Below are positions 1-12,000 of a stretch of 64,000 nucleotides of DNA, in pieces. The stretch is from the NCBI GenBank assembly GCA_025024175.1, contig QCXZ01000042.1, positions 1,567,501-1,631,500 on the forward strand, written 5' to 3'. A program made the position numbers and the translations under genes. Below the pieces are notes generated by a model. The model did no database searches. It worked only from the letters and a program-made list of their open reading frames with translations, and was not told the origin of the DNA. The DNA comes from Rhyzopertha dominica (lineage: Eukaryota > Arthropoda > Insecta > Coleoptera > Bostrichidae). The stretch's first letter is position 1. The number at the start of each line of letters is the position of its first letter.

Positions 1-3000
1 TATTATCACGAATAGCGGGTCTCCTTTATTAACCAACTTTCCTGGTTCCACTAAAATTTTGTCCACTACTCCTGGCATTGGAGAAACAGCTCTGTTACTG
101 CTTCCTAGATCAGTCTCATCTTCCAGTGTTATTCTAGGATATTCGAAGTGGAATTCGTTTTTGCCTTTCTAAAAGACAACGTGATATAATAGTATGTGGT
201 AAGCTTCCACAGAAGAAACAAAACGTTGCTACTGTAAATGTTTCGGGCAGTAAAGTTTTTTCTTTGGATTTCGAATGTATTAATTTCTATCAGTTAAAAG
301 CGGTGATATATTAATATTATTCCAATATCTTAAACCTTGAGCTAACTAAGACATTTGAACGCGAAGACGACATGATATCATTCTGACGAGATTCTAGTCG
401 TGGTACCAGAAACTGTATTTTTTCCAGAAAAGGCGGATAATGAATAATGTTATTTGATAAATTATTCAAAAATATTTTTGTATTAAGTATGTTTCAGTAA
501 CCGATTTCGGGATATTTAAGGACATATGTTGCTTTGACTATTTTCTTCGAAAAAAAAGAATTATTGACCGATATATTGCAGATTTTGCAATAACCGTTGT
601 TTGTAGCCTTTTGTCTTGTTATTATTGCTTCACAGTAAATACTAAGAACATATGTTTGTAAAAACATCTATCGGTAAAGTAACAGATTAATCAACGTTTA
701 AAACAATAGCACTTCAAAACACGCTACCGTGGTTTGACAACACGATTTTATCATAGATCGTTAGTGTCGTTGACATTTGAGGATACCTTATAATTCCACA
801 TATTTCCCTATGTACAAATAAAACTTGGCAGCAAAGTCATGCAGCTGTCATCATTTACATCCAGTATCAGTATTGTACTGCATTGATCTGGAAATAATTT
901 AGCGGCATAATTTCCCGTGCCCGCGTAACGTAACGTAGGTTGTGCCAGAGATGCCTTCTAATAATACAATCCTGGCAATAGCATCTCTGATTCGATTCGA
1001 CTTCATGTATTTATGGTCAAGGCCAATAAAATGATTCATTACATTTCAAATCTAAATCTATCTACTGAACAATGTATTTGAGATCGCATTCCTTCATTTT
1101 TTCTTGGTGCTCCTACTGTTGGCATGGGAAACTAATAATGATAACCAAGAAGAAACCTTGACTCTACCATTCTATAACACTTCCAGGAACGTTTATGTAA
1201 AATATCGCAAATTGCAAGTTTCCAATTATTACCGGCCGATTACTCAAATCCATTTAACTTGACACACTATTGCTTTACCTACCTGATTGAATATTACGAT
1301 GCTGTCGTTGCATTTGTAAATTTTCACGGCAGTTATTTCACCGGCCACGCTGCATCTGAGAATCAGTTTTCCATCAATCTTAATTAGTTCTCCCTTGGCC
1401 TTTTTATACGTGAGTCCTTCGTCTGTTGATACTCTATAGTAATCGTCGGAATACTTAACCTTTACTGTGTAACCTTAAAAAATAATGCTTAGGTAATAGA
1501 TCGTCATACTAAAGCAAAAATGTGCCTCTTTGATTGTGCTACAAAAGAATTTTTTCTAGCTTTCGTAGGTACAGGTTACTCTCAAATTAGAATACTGAAG
1601 ATAGACGCTAGTCGACATTAAATAAAAAGTTCACTGTATCAAACAACTTCTTAAAGCCAAATTCGTTTTTAAATGCAGCCTTATGTAAAAAGGAATTAGC
1701 ATACATTTATAAATCGGAAAATGGCACTTCTCTTTAATTTTCGAGGAAACGAATGAGATGCACATCATTTAAAGTCAAGACAGTGTTCGGTCACTATCGC
1801 CTTCTCTTTTTGCCTTAACATCAACGTGCATTTCACTAGTCAGAATCAGAAGAAATTTCTTGTTCATAATTAGTGTAGATATAAACATTTCTTTGTCACT
1901 GCACATGAGAAATAAACAGTCACATGTCAACAAAAAAATAGTGGCGCGTACATAAAGATTATTATTTCTTGCAATTATTGCGCAAAAAATGCAATTTCCA
2001 ACGATAAAAAAATTCAGATGCCATATTATGATTATGACAGGGAAGGTTCTGTATCCCCACTTAAATCACAAGCAAGCATTTCTACACAGAAGAAATATTC
2101 TTTTAGGCACAATCAGGAGACTATATAATTTTACTAACTTCTTTCGCCATAACGGAATTTGATATCCCTAGAGTGCTGATAGTTGACCCTAAAACAGGTC
2201 TCAGCAATGAAGGGATTGAACTGGTCATTTGTGTTAACAGCCTGCTTTATGTCGTCAAGTTCGTCAAGCAAGACTGTAGCCAAAGCAGCTTGGATTAGTT
2301 CACCCTCTGTTGGTTTCTCTTCCTTAAACAGATCTGCATAGTTGTCGTTGATAAAGTTAGTGTGGACATTGCCTTGAAAGAATTCCTTGTTTTTGGTTAA
2401 ATCGATGAGGAAACGGACGTTTGTCTCCAAACCAGCTATCTGGAACGGTTGCGATGTTATATTTTAACAGGAGTAAATGCAAATTAATCTAGTTATCATT
2501 TTATTTATTCTTATGAAAATCATTAATACGAGTACATTGCACAGTGCTGTTAATTTCATGCGACTACGGTCGCCTTTTATAAAAGCGTTGAAAGAAAAAA
2601 TATCTTTTTATTCAACGATAAGAGATGTCGCATTTGCGCTCTATCCAGAATAGATACATACATGTATGTATGAATTCTCGATAGAGCATCGAAGAAATAA
2701 TAATCTAATCACATGTGGGAGAGCATCATTATTAAACGTTAACACAACAAAATTTCATTTATTCTTTGCTAGACAAACTTTTGAAATTAAATAAACCTAA
2801 TTCGGNACGAACACNTGGATTGACAATNCTCATTTTATAATAGCACTGGAAGCAGGTCTTTTTATCCTTTCTCNTTTTTTACAACTCGCTGTTTTTTTGT
2901 GTTCNCCATTTTCCATAAATAAATAATTAAATCTTAAGGAAAATTCTTATAAAATACAAGCTACCTGTGCAGGCATATTGTCACATACGTATAAGATCAG

Positions 3001-6000
3001 CAGATATTGCTTTATTAAGNAAATATGGACAGATATATAGCGTGATTACAGACGCTCTGCTAAAAGTCTGCCTGACTTTCTAATTTGTGGCTATAAAGGC
3101 AAAATACAAATGCAGCAAATTGACTAAGCTAGATATTCAAGAGTTTAATAAACATTTCGAAAGACAGACTGCAGAGGATTCCGAAACCATTTTAATGGAA
3201 AAAATTTCTGTAGAAAGAAAAGTGGAGATACACGAATATTGTAATACAAAGTAAACAAGTATATTGAAGAAATTAATTAAAATCCAAAGGACTAAAAAGC
3301 TACTATCAATCGAAAACTACAGTTAGACAGAATTTACCAGCAATATGTTTAAAATATACAGGGTGTCTCTAAATTCGATGTCATAATTTCTAGTGCGTAT
3401 TCCTGACGTGAAATCATGACGAAAAGTCTATATAAACATGTGTCCGAAAATGCGTCATTTTTGATATACAGCGTGTTGAAGTTAAAAACAAGATTTAGAT
3501 TTCTTTTATTTTTTACAGAATGGTTTTTTGAATCTTTACGAATTTTGGGAGAATGTTATAATAGATCACGGCTAATAATCTGGCATAAAACATTTTTTCA
3601 TATCTGTAACAGAGGCGGCGTAGGGGGAGGGGCAGCAGGGTTTTCTCATTGAAAAAAAGTTGTGTGTGAGATGTCAAAAAGCTCGTCACTATTTTCAGAA
3701 AGTGCAACAAATAAGGTACAAAAAAGGACCTCTTATTACATTTCGCTAGAACAAACCGCCTTCGAAAAAATCGACCAAAAATTAACTTTTTTTTATTTTC
3801 CAAAGAAATTAACGTTTATATGGCAACAATTTTTTGGAATTAATTGAACTATATCATGATAAATGGTCAGACACAATGATTACTACCATATCTAAACAGT
3901 GGCGGTAATTTGGAGGGGGCAAGAAGTCTTTTTTATAAAAAGATTGTTTCCACATTTCTTAAACTGTTTCCATAATTATAAAGACTAGTAAAATATAAAA
4001 AAAATTAAATTAATTAATTAATTAAATTAAACTTATTATTTTTTAAAGCTAGATATGCAACTTGCATTTGGCGTTATTATTAAAAAATGCAATTTCTTAA
4101 TTTTACAACAATGGCTTGTCTTAGCAGTATAAAAAGTAAATTTTTCTTCTTTTAATATTTTTAACTGACCTTCATAATTTTGGAAAAAATTTTAAAATGT
4201 GGAAACAATCTTTTTATAAAAAAGCCTTCTTACTCCCCCTCCCCAAATTGCCGTCACTGTTTAGATATGGAGGTAATCCTTATGTCTGATCATTTGCAAT
4301 GATATAGTTCATTTATTTTCAAAAAGTTGTTGCCATATAAACGTTAATTTCTTTGGAAAATAAAAAAAGTTAATTTTTGGTCTATTTGCGCCAACCTGTA
4401 GGAATTCATATTTTCTCGATTTTCTCGAAAACGGTTCGTTCTAGCGAAATGCAATAAGAGATCCTTTTTTGTACCTTATTTGTTGCTCTTTCTGAAAATA
4501 GTAACGAGCTTTTTGACATTTCACACACAACTCTTTTTCAAAGCGAAAATCCCTCTGCCCCTCCCCCTACGCCGGCTCTGTTAAAGATATGAAAAAGTCT
4601 TTAATGCCGGATTATTAGCCGTGATCTATTATAACGTTCTGCCAAAATTCGTAAAGTTTCAAAAAACCGTTCTCTAAAAAATAAAAAAATTCGAAAATTT
4701 TTGTTTAACTTTATCACTCTGTATATCAAAAATGAAGCATTTTCGGACACATGTTTATATAGACTTTTCGTCATAAATTCACGTCAGGAACACGCAATAG
4801 AAATTATGACATCGAATTTAGAGACACCCTGTATAATGAGATATCAGTAGATGACTTGAAAGTAAAAAAACAAAAAGTATCAGATCAGAAAAAAAGATGG
4901 AGTTAAGCAGAAATTTAGATGGCAATGCCATCTGTCAGCATTACACTGACATGATGACAAAGCCACCTAACTGCCATCATGTCAGTGTAATGCTGACAGA
5001 TGGCATTGCCATCTAAATTTCTACTTACATCATACCAAGCCTTTTGTATATAGGCAAAACCAGTACTATGCCGTGCTGTCTGCAATAGACCTAAACTGCA
5101 CTGATGAGCTATAATGACAGCGAAATACATCTATCTGCAATTGGTTGCGGTACAGACAGCACAGCATAGACATGCATTTTAAGATGGAGTTAAGTTTAGT
5201 AGCGTTTATTTACATTTGAATGAAAAAAATTTATGCCTATGGAGGAAAACCGTAACTCTACAATGATGGAAAAGGGTATCCACTATTTGAAAACCATTGT
5301 TCCTACTATATACATACATTGAGTTGATTTTGGAGCATTGTGTCTTGTAAGACAAAAACCTTTGAGAATAATTATTGTTTATATAATACTAGCGACGCAC
5401 CCAGGAAAATCACTGGATAGTCTCGGAAAGTGGAAGAAAACCTCAAAAAATGACTGAATACCGAAAAAAGAAGCTGGAATCAGAAGCTGTTGGTAAGGCC
5501 GGACAATCATTAAGAAAACTAGGTTGAAAATTTAAAATATCACATTCATATGTGAGAAATATTCTTAAAGCAAAATACGTGACGAAAATCTGCATCCAAA
5601 TATAGCCAAAAGCAGTTAGAAGAGTAAAGAAATAAGTACTATTTTAAGGAGGGTAATGAAGTGCCCAATGAAGTGAAATTCAAACGTCTTGCCAAGTTTC
5701 AGAAGAAGGTTTCGGTATGGCATTCAATTCAAAAGGGAAGGTCCACTCCATATAAAGTGCCTTCAGGACTAAGTATCAATCAAAATCTGTATGGCAATAA
5801 ACGCGCTACAAAGACTAGTTCCCTTCATCAAACAATTTTGTAATGACGGCAAATATATTTTTGCCCAGACATGGCAACAGCTCATTATGGCACTCAAACA
5901 ATTGAAACTTTTCACCAAGAGCATATAAAACATATTCCGCGTGTATATGTTAATGAACCTAATGCACCTCAATTGAGACCAATTGAGAGATTTTGGGCCC

Positions 6001-9000
6001 GAATAAAACAAAAGGTATACGGCGGAGGATGGAAAGCAAAAACAAATGAAGGACTACGGCGGAGAATACTTAGCAAACTTCGCCATTATAAGAATGAACA
6101 TTATGAAACATTAATGGTTAAAATTTTCACAAAAGTGAGATTAGCGGCTGATTATGGGGCGGATTATGTTCTAAAATAATTAATCTTTTTGTAGATGCTA
6201 TTTTTAATTAATTCGTAACTGGTAGTTAATGGAATAAACTTATAGCATTTGTAGAAGATTTGGCATTTTGTAGGAATAACTTTTTAAATTCCAAAAAAGA
6301 TCACTATTGCAAAGCTAATATCAGTGATGAAAACATGAAACTTGAAGTGTAGTGTATGAGCAAAAAACTGTAATTACTTACTTTATGAAAACAGAAATAA
6401 AATTCTGCAAACATTAGAGAAGTATTTGTTTTATACTACTATACGATCTAATACGATTGTCACTTGTATTATCCAACGTTCAATAGCAAAAGCCAACAAC
6501 AGTAACAAGGTTACTATAAATTTGGAAAACCTAGAAAGATACCATTTCTAATAAATTATAACTTTGTTTTACTTTGGAACCCCTCAAGTAAATTTGAGGA
6601 GTAGAATCAAGTAGTGAAACCAATTCCAGTAACTAAAGTATATGCTCCAGTAATTTTATTTTGTAGAAGCATTTTAGTCCACTATCATTTTTATCTAGCG
6701 AGTAATCTTATTAGACCTTAGTCGACTTACATTATACTCCAGCAATTTCCCCTGTAATTTACCAAGTGCTTCACTCCTGTCAGTACCCCAAACCACCAGT
6801 TTGGCTATCATGGGATCGTAGTGTACAGATACTGCGTCTCCTTCGCGAACTCCCGTTTCTATTCTGACGTCTTCAGAAGGTAGGGGCGTCGATAAGTATT
6901 CTATAACACCCGCACCCGGTAAAAATCCATCCCTTGGACTTTCTGCGTAAATCCTTGCCTCAAATGCATGACCATTGAGCGTTATGTCAGTCTGAGTGGC
7001 TGGTAAAGGCTCACCAGAGGCTATTTTAATTTGCCACTCTACTAAATCTACACCTGAAACGAGATATACCACGTCTTTTGCGTGCATAAAATAGGACACA
7101 TTCTTGTGTTTATAAATTAATCAAGGTGCTTGGGTACTTAGCTGATATCATGTTGGTTCAAACTATAATGGAAAAATGCTAACCACAATGATTTAGAGAG
7201 CTTAAATTAAATAAATCGATAGAGTGATGAACTTCTTGAACGTCTGGGTGGATATTCTCCTCACCAGGTCTTCAGCGGAAGGTAAAAAAAAAACAAAAAA
7301 TTCACGCTTGAGTGAATCCTTTATCTAATTATTTCAAACAACGCGGTTCTTGGCGTATATTAATGTCAAATAATAAGCTTTAAAATTAAATTAAAAATAA
7401 TATTTACCACTATTTGTTTTTTTATATTTCCTATCATTTGTCATAGTATAAAACATCGTTGAATGTGACGCTTTTTTTATTCATTTAAGCGACTGTCATA
7501 TCCTTTCAAATGACCAAGAAATCCAATCACGCTTCAAGAACTTTTTTGGGAAATTAATATACTTCATGTTGCACAGTGAACGTTTTGTAAATACTTGTTT
7601 ACCTGTAACCATCTCGGTAATTGGGTGCTCCACTTGGAGTCTGGTGTTCATCTCCATGAAGTGGAAACTGTGGTCTTTTTTGTCCAGTATGAATTCCACG
7701 GTGCCCGCACCAACGTAACCAACAGCTTTTGCAGCACGGACCGCTGCTTCACCGAGCTTGGTACGTACTTCATCGGATAGACCAGGCTTCAGGATATGAA
7801 AAAGAGATTACTGTTATTACAGATTAGAGGTTTTTCAAGAACTAGAAAACTATGCATGTGTAATGGATAATCATTGATGAATGCTTAAAAGATGCACAGA
7901 TTTTGTTAATTTGACATTTAGCATCTATGCCGGATTTCAGGACACCTGATTATGGTTTAGAAGTAATAGTATGTACTAACAGATATTATGTATAATGACC
8001 GTATAATTTTTTTTGTTAAATGAAACAAGAAATGTGGAAACAATATACCGTAGAGCGAACAATAGAGAATTACATGAGATACAAATAGCAGAGAATTAAT
8101 AAAAGTACTGATACAAGTGACACAATGAACAGATGGAAAGAATATTTCGAAGAGCTACTTAACTCAGAAAGTGAAACAAATTGTACAGAAAACAGAAACG
8201 AATTATAGAGGTGCTGAGGAACAACAGAAAGTTATAAAAGAGGTAGAATTAAAAAAGATATATTATAAAAAGGTTAAAGGCGGCGGGGCGCAACCAAATT
8301 GCACCAAAAATATTTAATATGGTATTGAATAAAGGAGTGAAAAATGGGGATAGTTGTACCAATACATAATAAAGAAGACACGTAATAATGTGGGAACTAT
8401 AGAGGAATTACATTGTTAAGTGTAGTAACAAAGGTTTAGACGGGAGCGAAACAAATGGCTGAAAAGAGCATTTGTTAACATCTCTAGAAAGGTGGTCTGG
8501 GAAAGTATGAATAATAGGGGTAAACATAACAAGGTCAGAAAAAGCATAGAGAATTTATTCAGTAACACAAAAAATTACGTCAGAACAAGTAACATGAAAT
8601 CACGGGATTTCCAGGTAGTGGATGGATTACGGCATAGGGGGGGGGGGTTAAATCCAACACTGTTTATCATAATAATGAACGATGTATTGTGTTACAACAA
8701 AATGTCGCGTTGTGAGAAAAAGAACTAACAAAATGTAAAATGTTAATAAATACGAGTAAGACTAAACAATGGTCTTATAAAAAGAGGACTAAAGGATAGA
8801 CATAACAATAAATAGGAAACAAATGGAAGAGGTTTAAAGTTTTAAGTATCTAGGAGTTACAATAGAAAGCAATGCAAGTATGGATGAAGAAATAAATAAA
8901 GAATCACTAGTGCAATAAAGATGTACCACTTACTAAGTAGGATGTTAATAAGTAAAAAAGAAATAAATGAGAAGACAAAAATAAGTGTATACAAGACCAT

Positions 9001-12000
9001 TTATAGACCAATATTAACATACGGTAGTGAAAGTTGAGTGTTAAGTAATAGACTTTTAAGCAAACTGCAACCAACAGAGATAAAATACTTAAGACGTGCT
9101 AAAGGGGCGACTAGAATGGACAGAATCGGAAAAGAACTGGAAATAGTGTGGATTAAACAAACTATGGAAGAAAATAAACTAAAGTGGTGAGAATGAATGA
9201 GGAATGTAATATTTTAGAAAGAAAGAGTGCATGACAGGAGGTATATGATCCAAAGACTGGAACGCTTCTCTCTTTTCCCTAGGAACCTCTTTCCACTCTA
9301 ATGAAATAAATGTGAATTACACTGTATCGTATTATAATCATTGCCTTACCGCTGGTGCTTCTTCAATGACTTTTTGGTGTCTTCGCTGAACGGAACAGTC
9401 TCGTTCAAACAAATGCACGGTATTTCCGTATGTGTCTGCGAATACTTGAACTTCGACGTGCCTTGGTTTCTCAACAAATTTCTCCAAAAGCACAACTGAA
9501 TCGCCAAAAGCTTTTTCTGCTTCGGTCCTAGCTGATTCCAGCGCATCCTCAAATTCCGATTCAGTTAGAGCTATTCTCATGCCTGTAGACATAGCATGAG
9601 TTTAGAGAAAAGTAACTTTGTTCATGTATTTGCACTCGTAGGTACCTTTTCCACCTCCACCCCTGACAGCTTTTATCATTACTGGGAATTCTATTCTTCT
9701 AGCTTCAGCTTTGAGTTTGACTGTTGTTTGGTCTTCGCCGTGGTAACCTTCTATTATCGGAACTCCAGCTTCTGACATTATGGCCTTAGATGTGCTACAT
9801 TAAAATGATGCCGACATATAAGATGGCGTAAAGGAAGAGAAAGTATACGGAATTTTAAATTTATTATAGTTCTGTATAATAGTAATATTAAAAATTTCAT
9901 GCATCTTTGAGTAGTACATTTTATTAATTATACAAGGTGTCGCATTTTTGTGGACGTTAAGAAACTGCATTAAATGAAAACCCAGTGCGTTGTAAAAAAG
10001 TTGAATATTTCTAAAAGTAATAAAGAAACATACAAATATGCACATTTTCTTTATTAGAGCCTGCATGGATTTCGAAAGCAAAAGTTTAAAAAAGATTAGA
10101 GTAACGTTTTTAATAAACTACAACGTCGAAAAAATTCATTCATAGCAAATGTTTTGCTAATAGTATCTAGTACACATAATTTTTCTTTCAAAGAAGAAAA
10201 TGTGCTACCAGTTTATGTTACGTTAGAAAAAACTTGGGACAGATACTTAAAAATGTGAAAATATTTGAAGACTACACCGATTGTTTGTGCTGTTGTTAGC
10301 AAACAGTTTTAACGCACTTTTGCGCAAAAAGAGCGCCTAAGAAAAAATTGCTTCTGGGGATTTGGTTCAGTTTGGACGTGTTTCTCGCGTTGGGTTTGTG
10401 TGATATTCCGTACTCCTTATTCCTGTCCTGATGATGCCCCTCACAAGTGCGGGCGAAACGTTGACCTTATTCTTAAATCAGACGCGGTCTAACCCAAAAA
10501 GACTAAGATGTCAATCTAACACTGGCCACGAAAGCATAACATTCTTACATATTATAATTTTTTACAATTCTCACAAAAACTGTCAGCCAGTCGAAATTAC
10601 TTAAGACTGCTTGAAGACTGCACGAAAGAATCGAGCTTCCTATCCGAAATAGAAGAAGAAGCAAAAACAGCAACATTAGATTTATTACCAGAGGAGTCGC
10701 CGGAATGACATGAGCTCGCCCACAGTCAGTTCCTGGACTTGTGCCCACCTACGACGAGAATGTGTTTCTGGCGTATTTTTATGAGCAATCTAAGCCAAAA
10801 AATCTTCTACTCTATGATGTATGTATTCATTCAATATTGAAAGCCATTTTTGATATAGAGCAGGAGAACTGTGCTATCAGCAGATATCATATNAAGATAA
10901 CTGGCGTTTTGAAGCGTAAGGGTGATGGATATAGGCCAATCTAAAATCCAAAACGTTTACAAAAGAAGATTTGTACAAATTTCTGCCTGAAGCCCCCGAT
11001 AAAAACTTTCTAAAGACGAGGGTCAGTTTTAATCACCTTTTTCTCAAGTATTTATTTCTAACTCCTACGTTTTGCTCACAGCTTGTTTTCATTTCGGGAG
11101 GAGCGGGTGCTTGTCGTCGAGACGCGCTCAAAAAGATAACAGTGGATGACGTAGAAGACCTAGGAACTTGGTGAATATGTTGGAATTCTACAGAAGATAC
11201 GCATTCCATCTCAAATTGCAACTTTTACAGGACAATAATAGTGGTAACGACTTATTAACTTTGAAGAGACACAGCGGCTGGAAATCTTCAGCTGTGGCCT
11301 AAGGAAAGGTACGGGTTGGGTCCCACTAATAACATGTGTACCTGGTAGCTAGAAAAGGTCCACTGGTTCCTCCCAACAAAGCAATTATAGGGATTTATTA
11401 CTAAAGATATTATATTTCTTAAAATCTGTTTTTGATGTTTTGTCATTCATTGGTTATAAGTACGCAATTTAGCCGCCCCTTTTAAAATGTGCAATACTTA
11501 TGTTAAGACAACTGATCAAAGTAATTTCCAGTTTCAGTTGTATAGTGAGTGAAAAAGGCAAGGAATTTATTGCTATGAACAAGTTCAGGTTCGGCTTTCA
11601 CAAATCAATAAACGAGGGACCGTAAAAAGGGGGATGTGTACAAATAAAAAAACTGTGTGCAAGGTATTTATTAAGAAAGAGCGTAAGTTTTACTGAGTTT
11701 TAGATAAGTTTAAACCTTTTTCTGTCAGTTTTTAATGTCATAAGATATCAAATCAATGCAGAAAAACAATACATATTGTTTTGCTCGCGACTGCTTTCAC
11801 AAAAAGAAAGTTCAAATATTGAAAATTTTTAAATTACGAACTAAACAGCTGATAATTGTCAAACATGCTTATGTGATATTCAGTAAACAATTCAAGAAAG
11901 CCATGAAAATTTATTCAAAATAAAATGGTTAAAACAATATCATACAGCGTCAAAACGGCAAAGCTTTAGTGTAAATTATTACCTTGTATTTTAAACAGTA

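Larger units (their letters stand above)
4894..5194 (+). mobile_element. 273 bp hammerhead-bearing insertion flanked by 14 bp direct repeats (retrozyme-like)
   Basis: The 14-mer AAGATGGAGTTAAG occurs at 4894-4907 and again at 5181-5194, bracketing a 273 base insert (4908-5180). Its left part is a perfect palindrome (4909-5022) and its right part a complete type I hammerhead ribozyme (5067-5168). No open frame of note. A short non-coding element with target-site duplication and a hammerhead matches the description of retrozymes and SINE-like hammerhead elements in animals; the assignment is inference. It sits in MCCC1 intron 7, antisense to that gene. Confidence 0.7.

Noticed and set aside
3416..3847. 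Three overlapping open frames
   Set aside because: They lie in the arms of the 1.47 kb inverted repeat and have no protein similarity.
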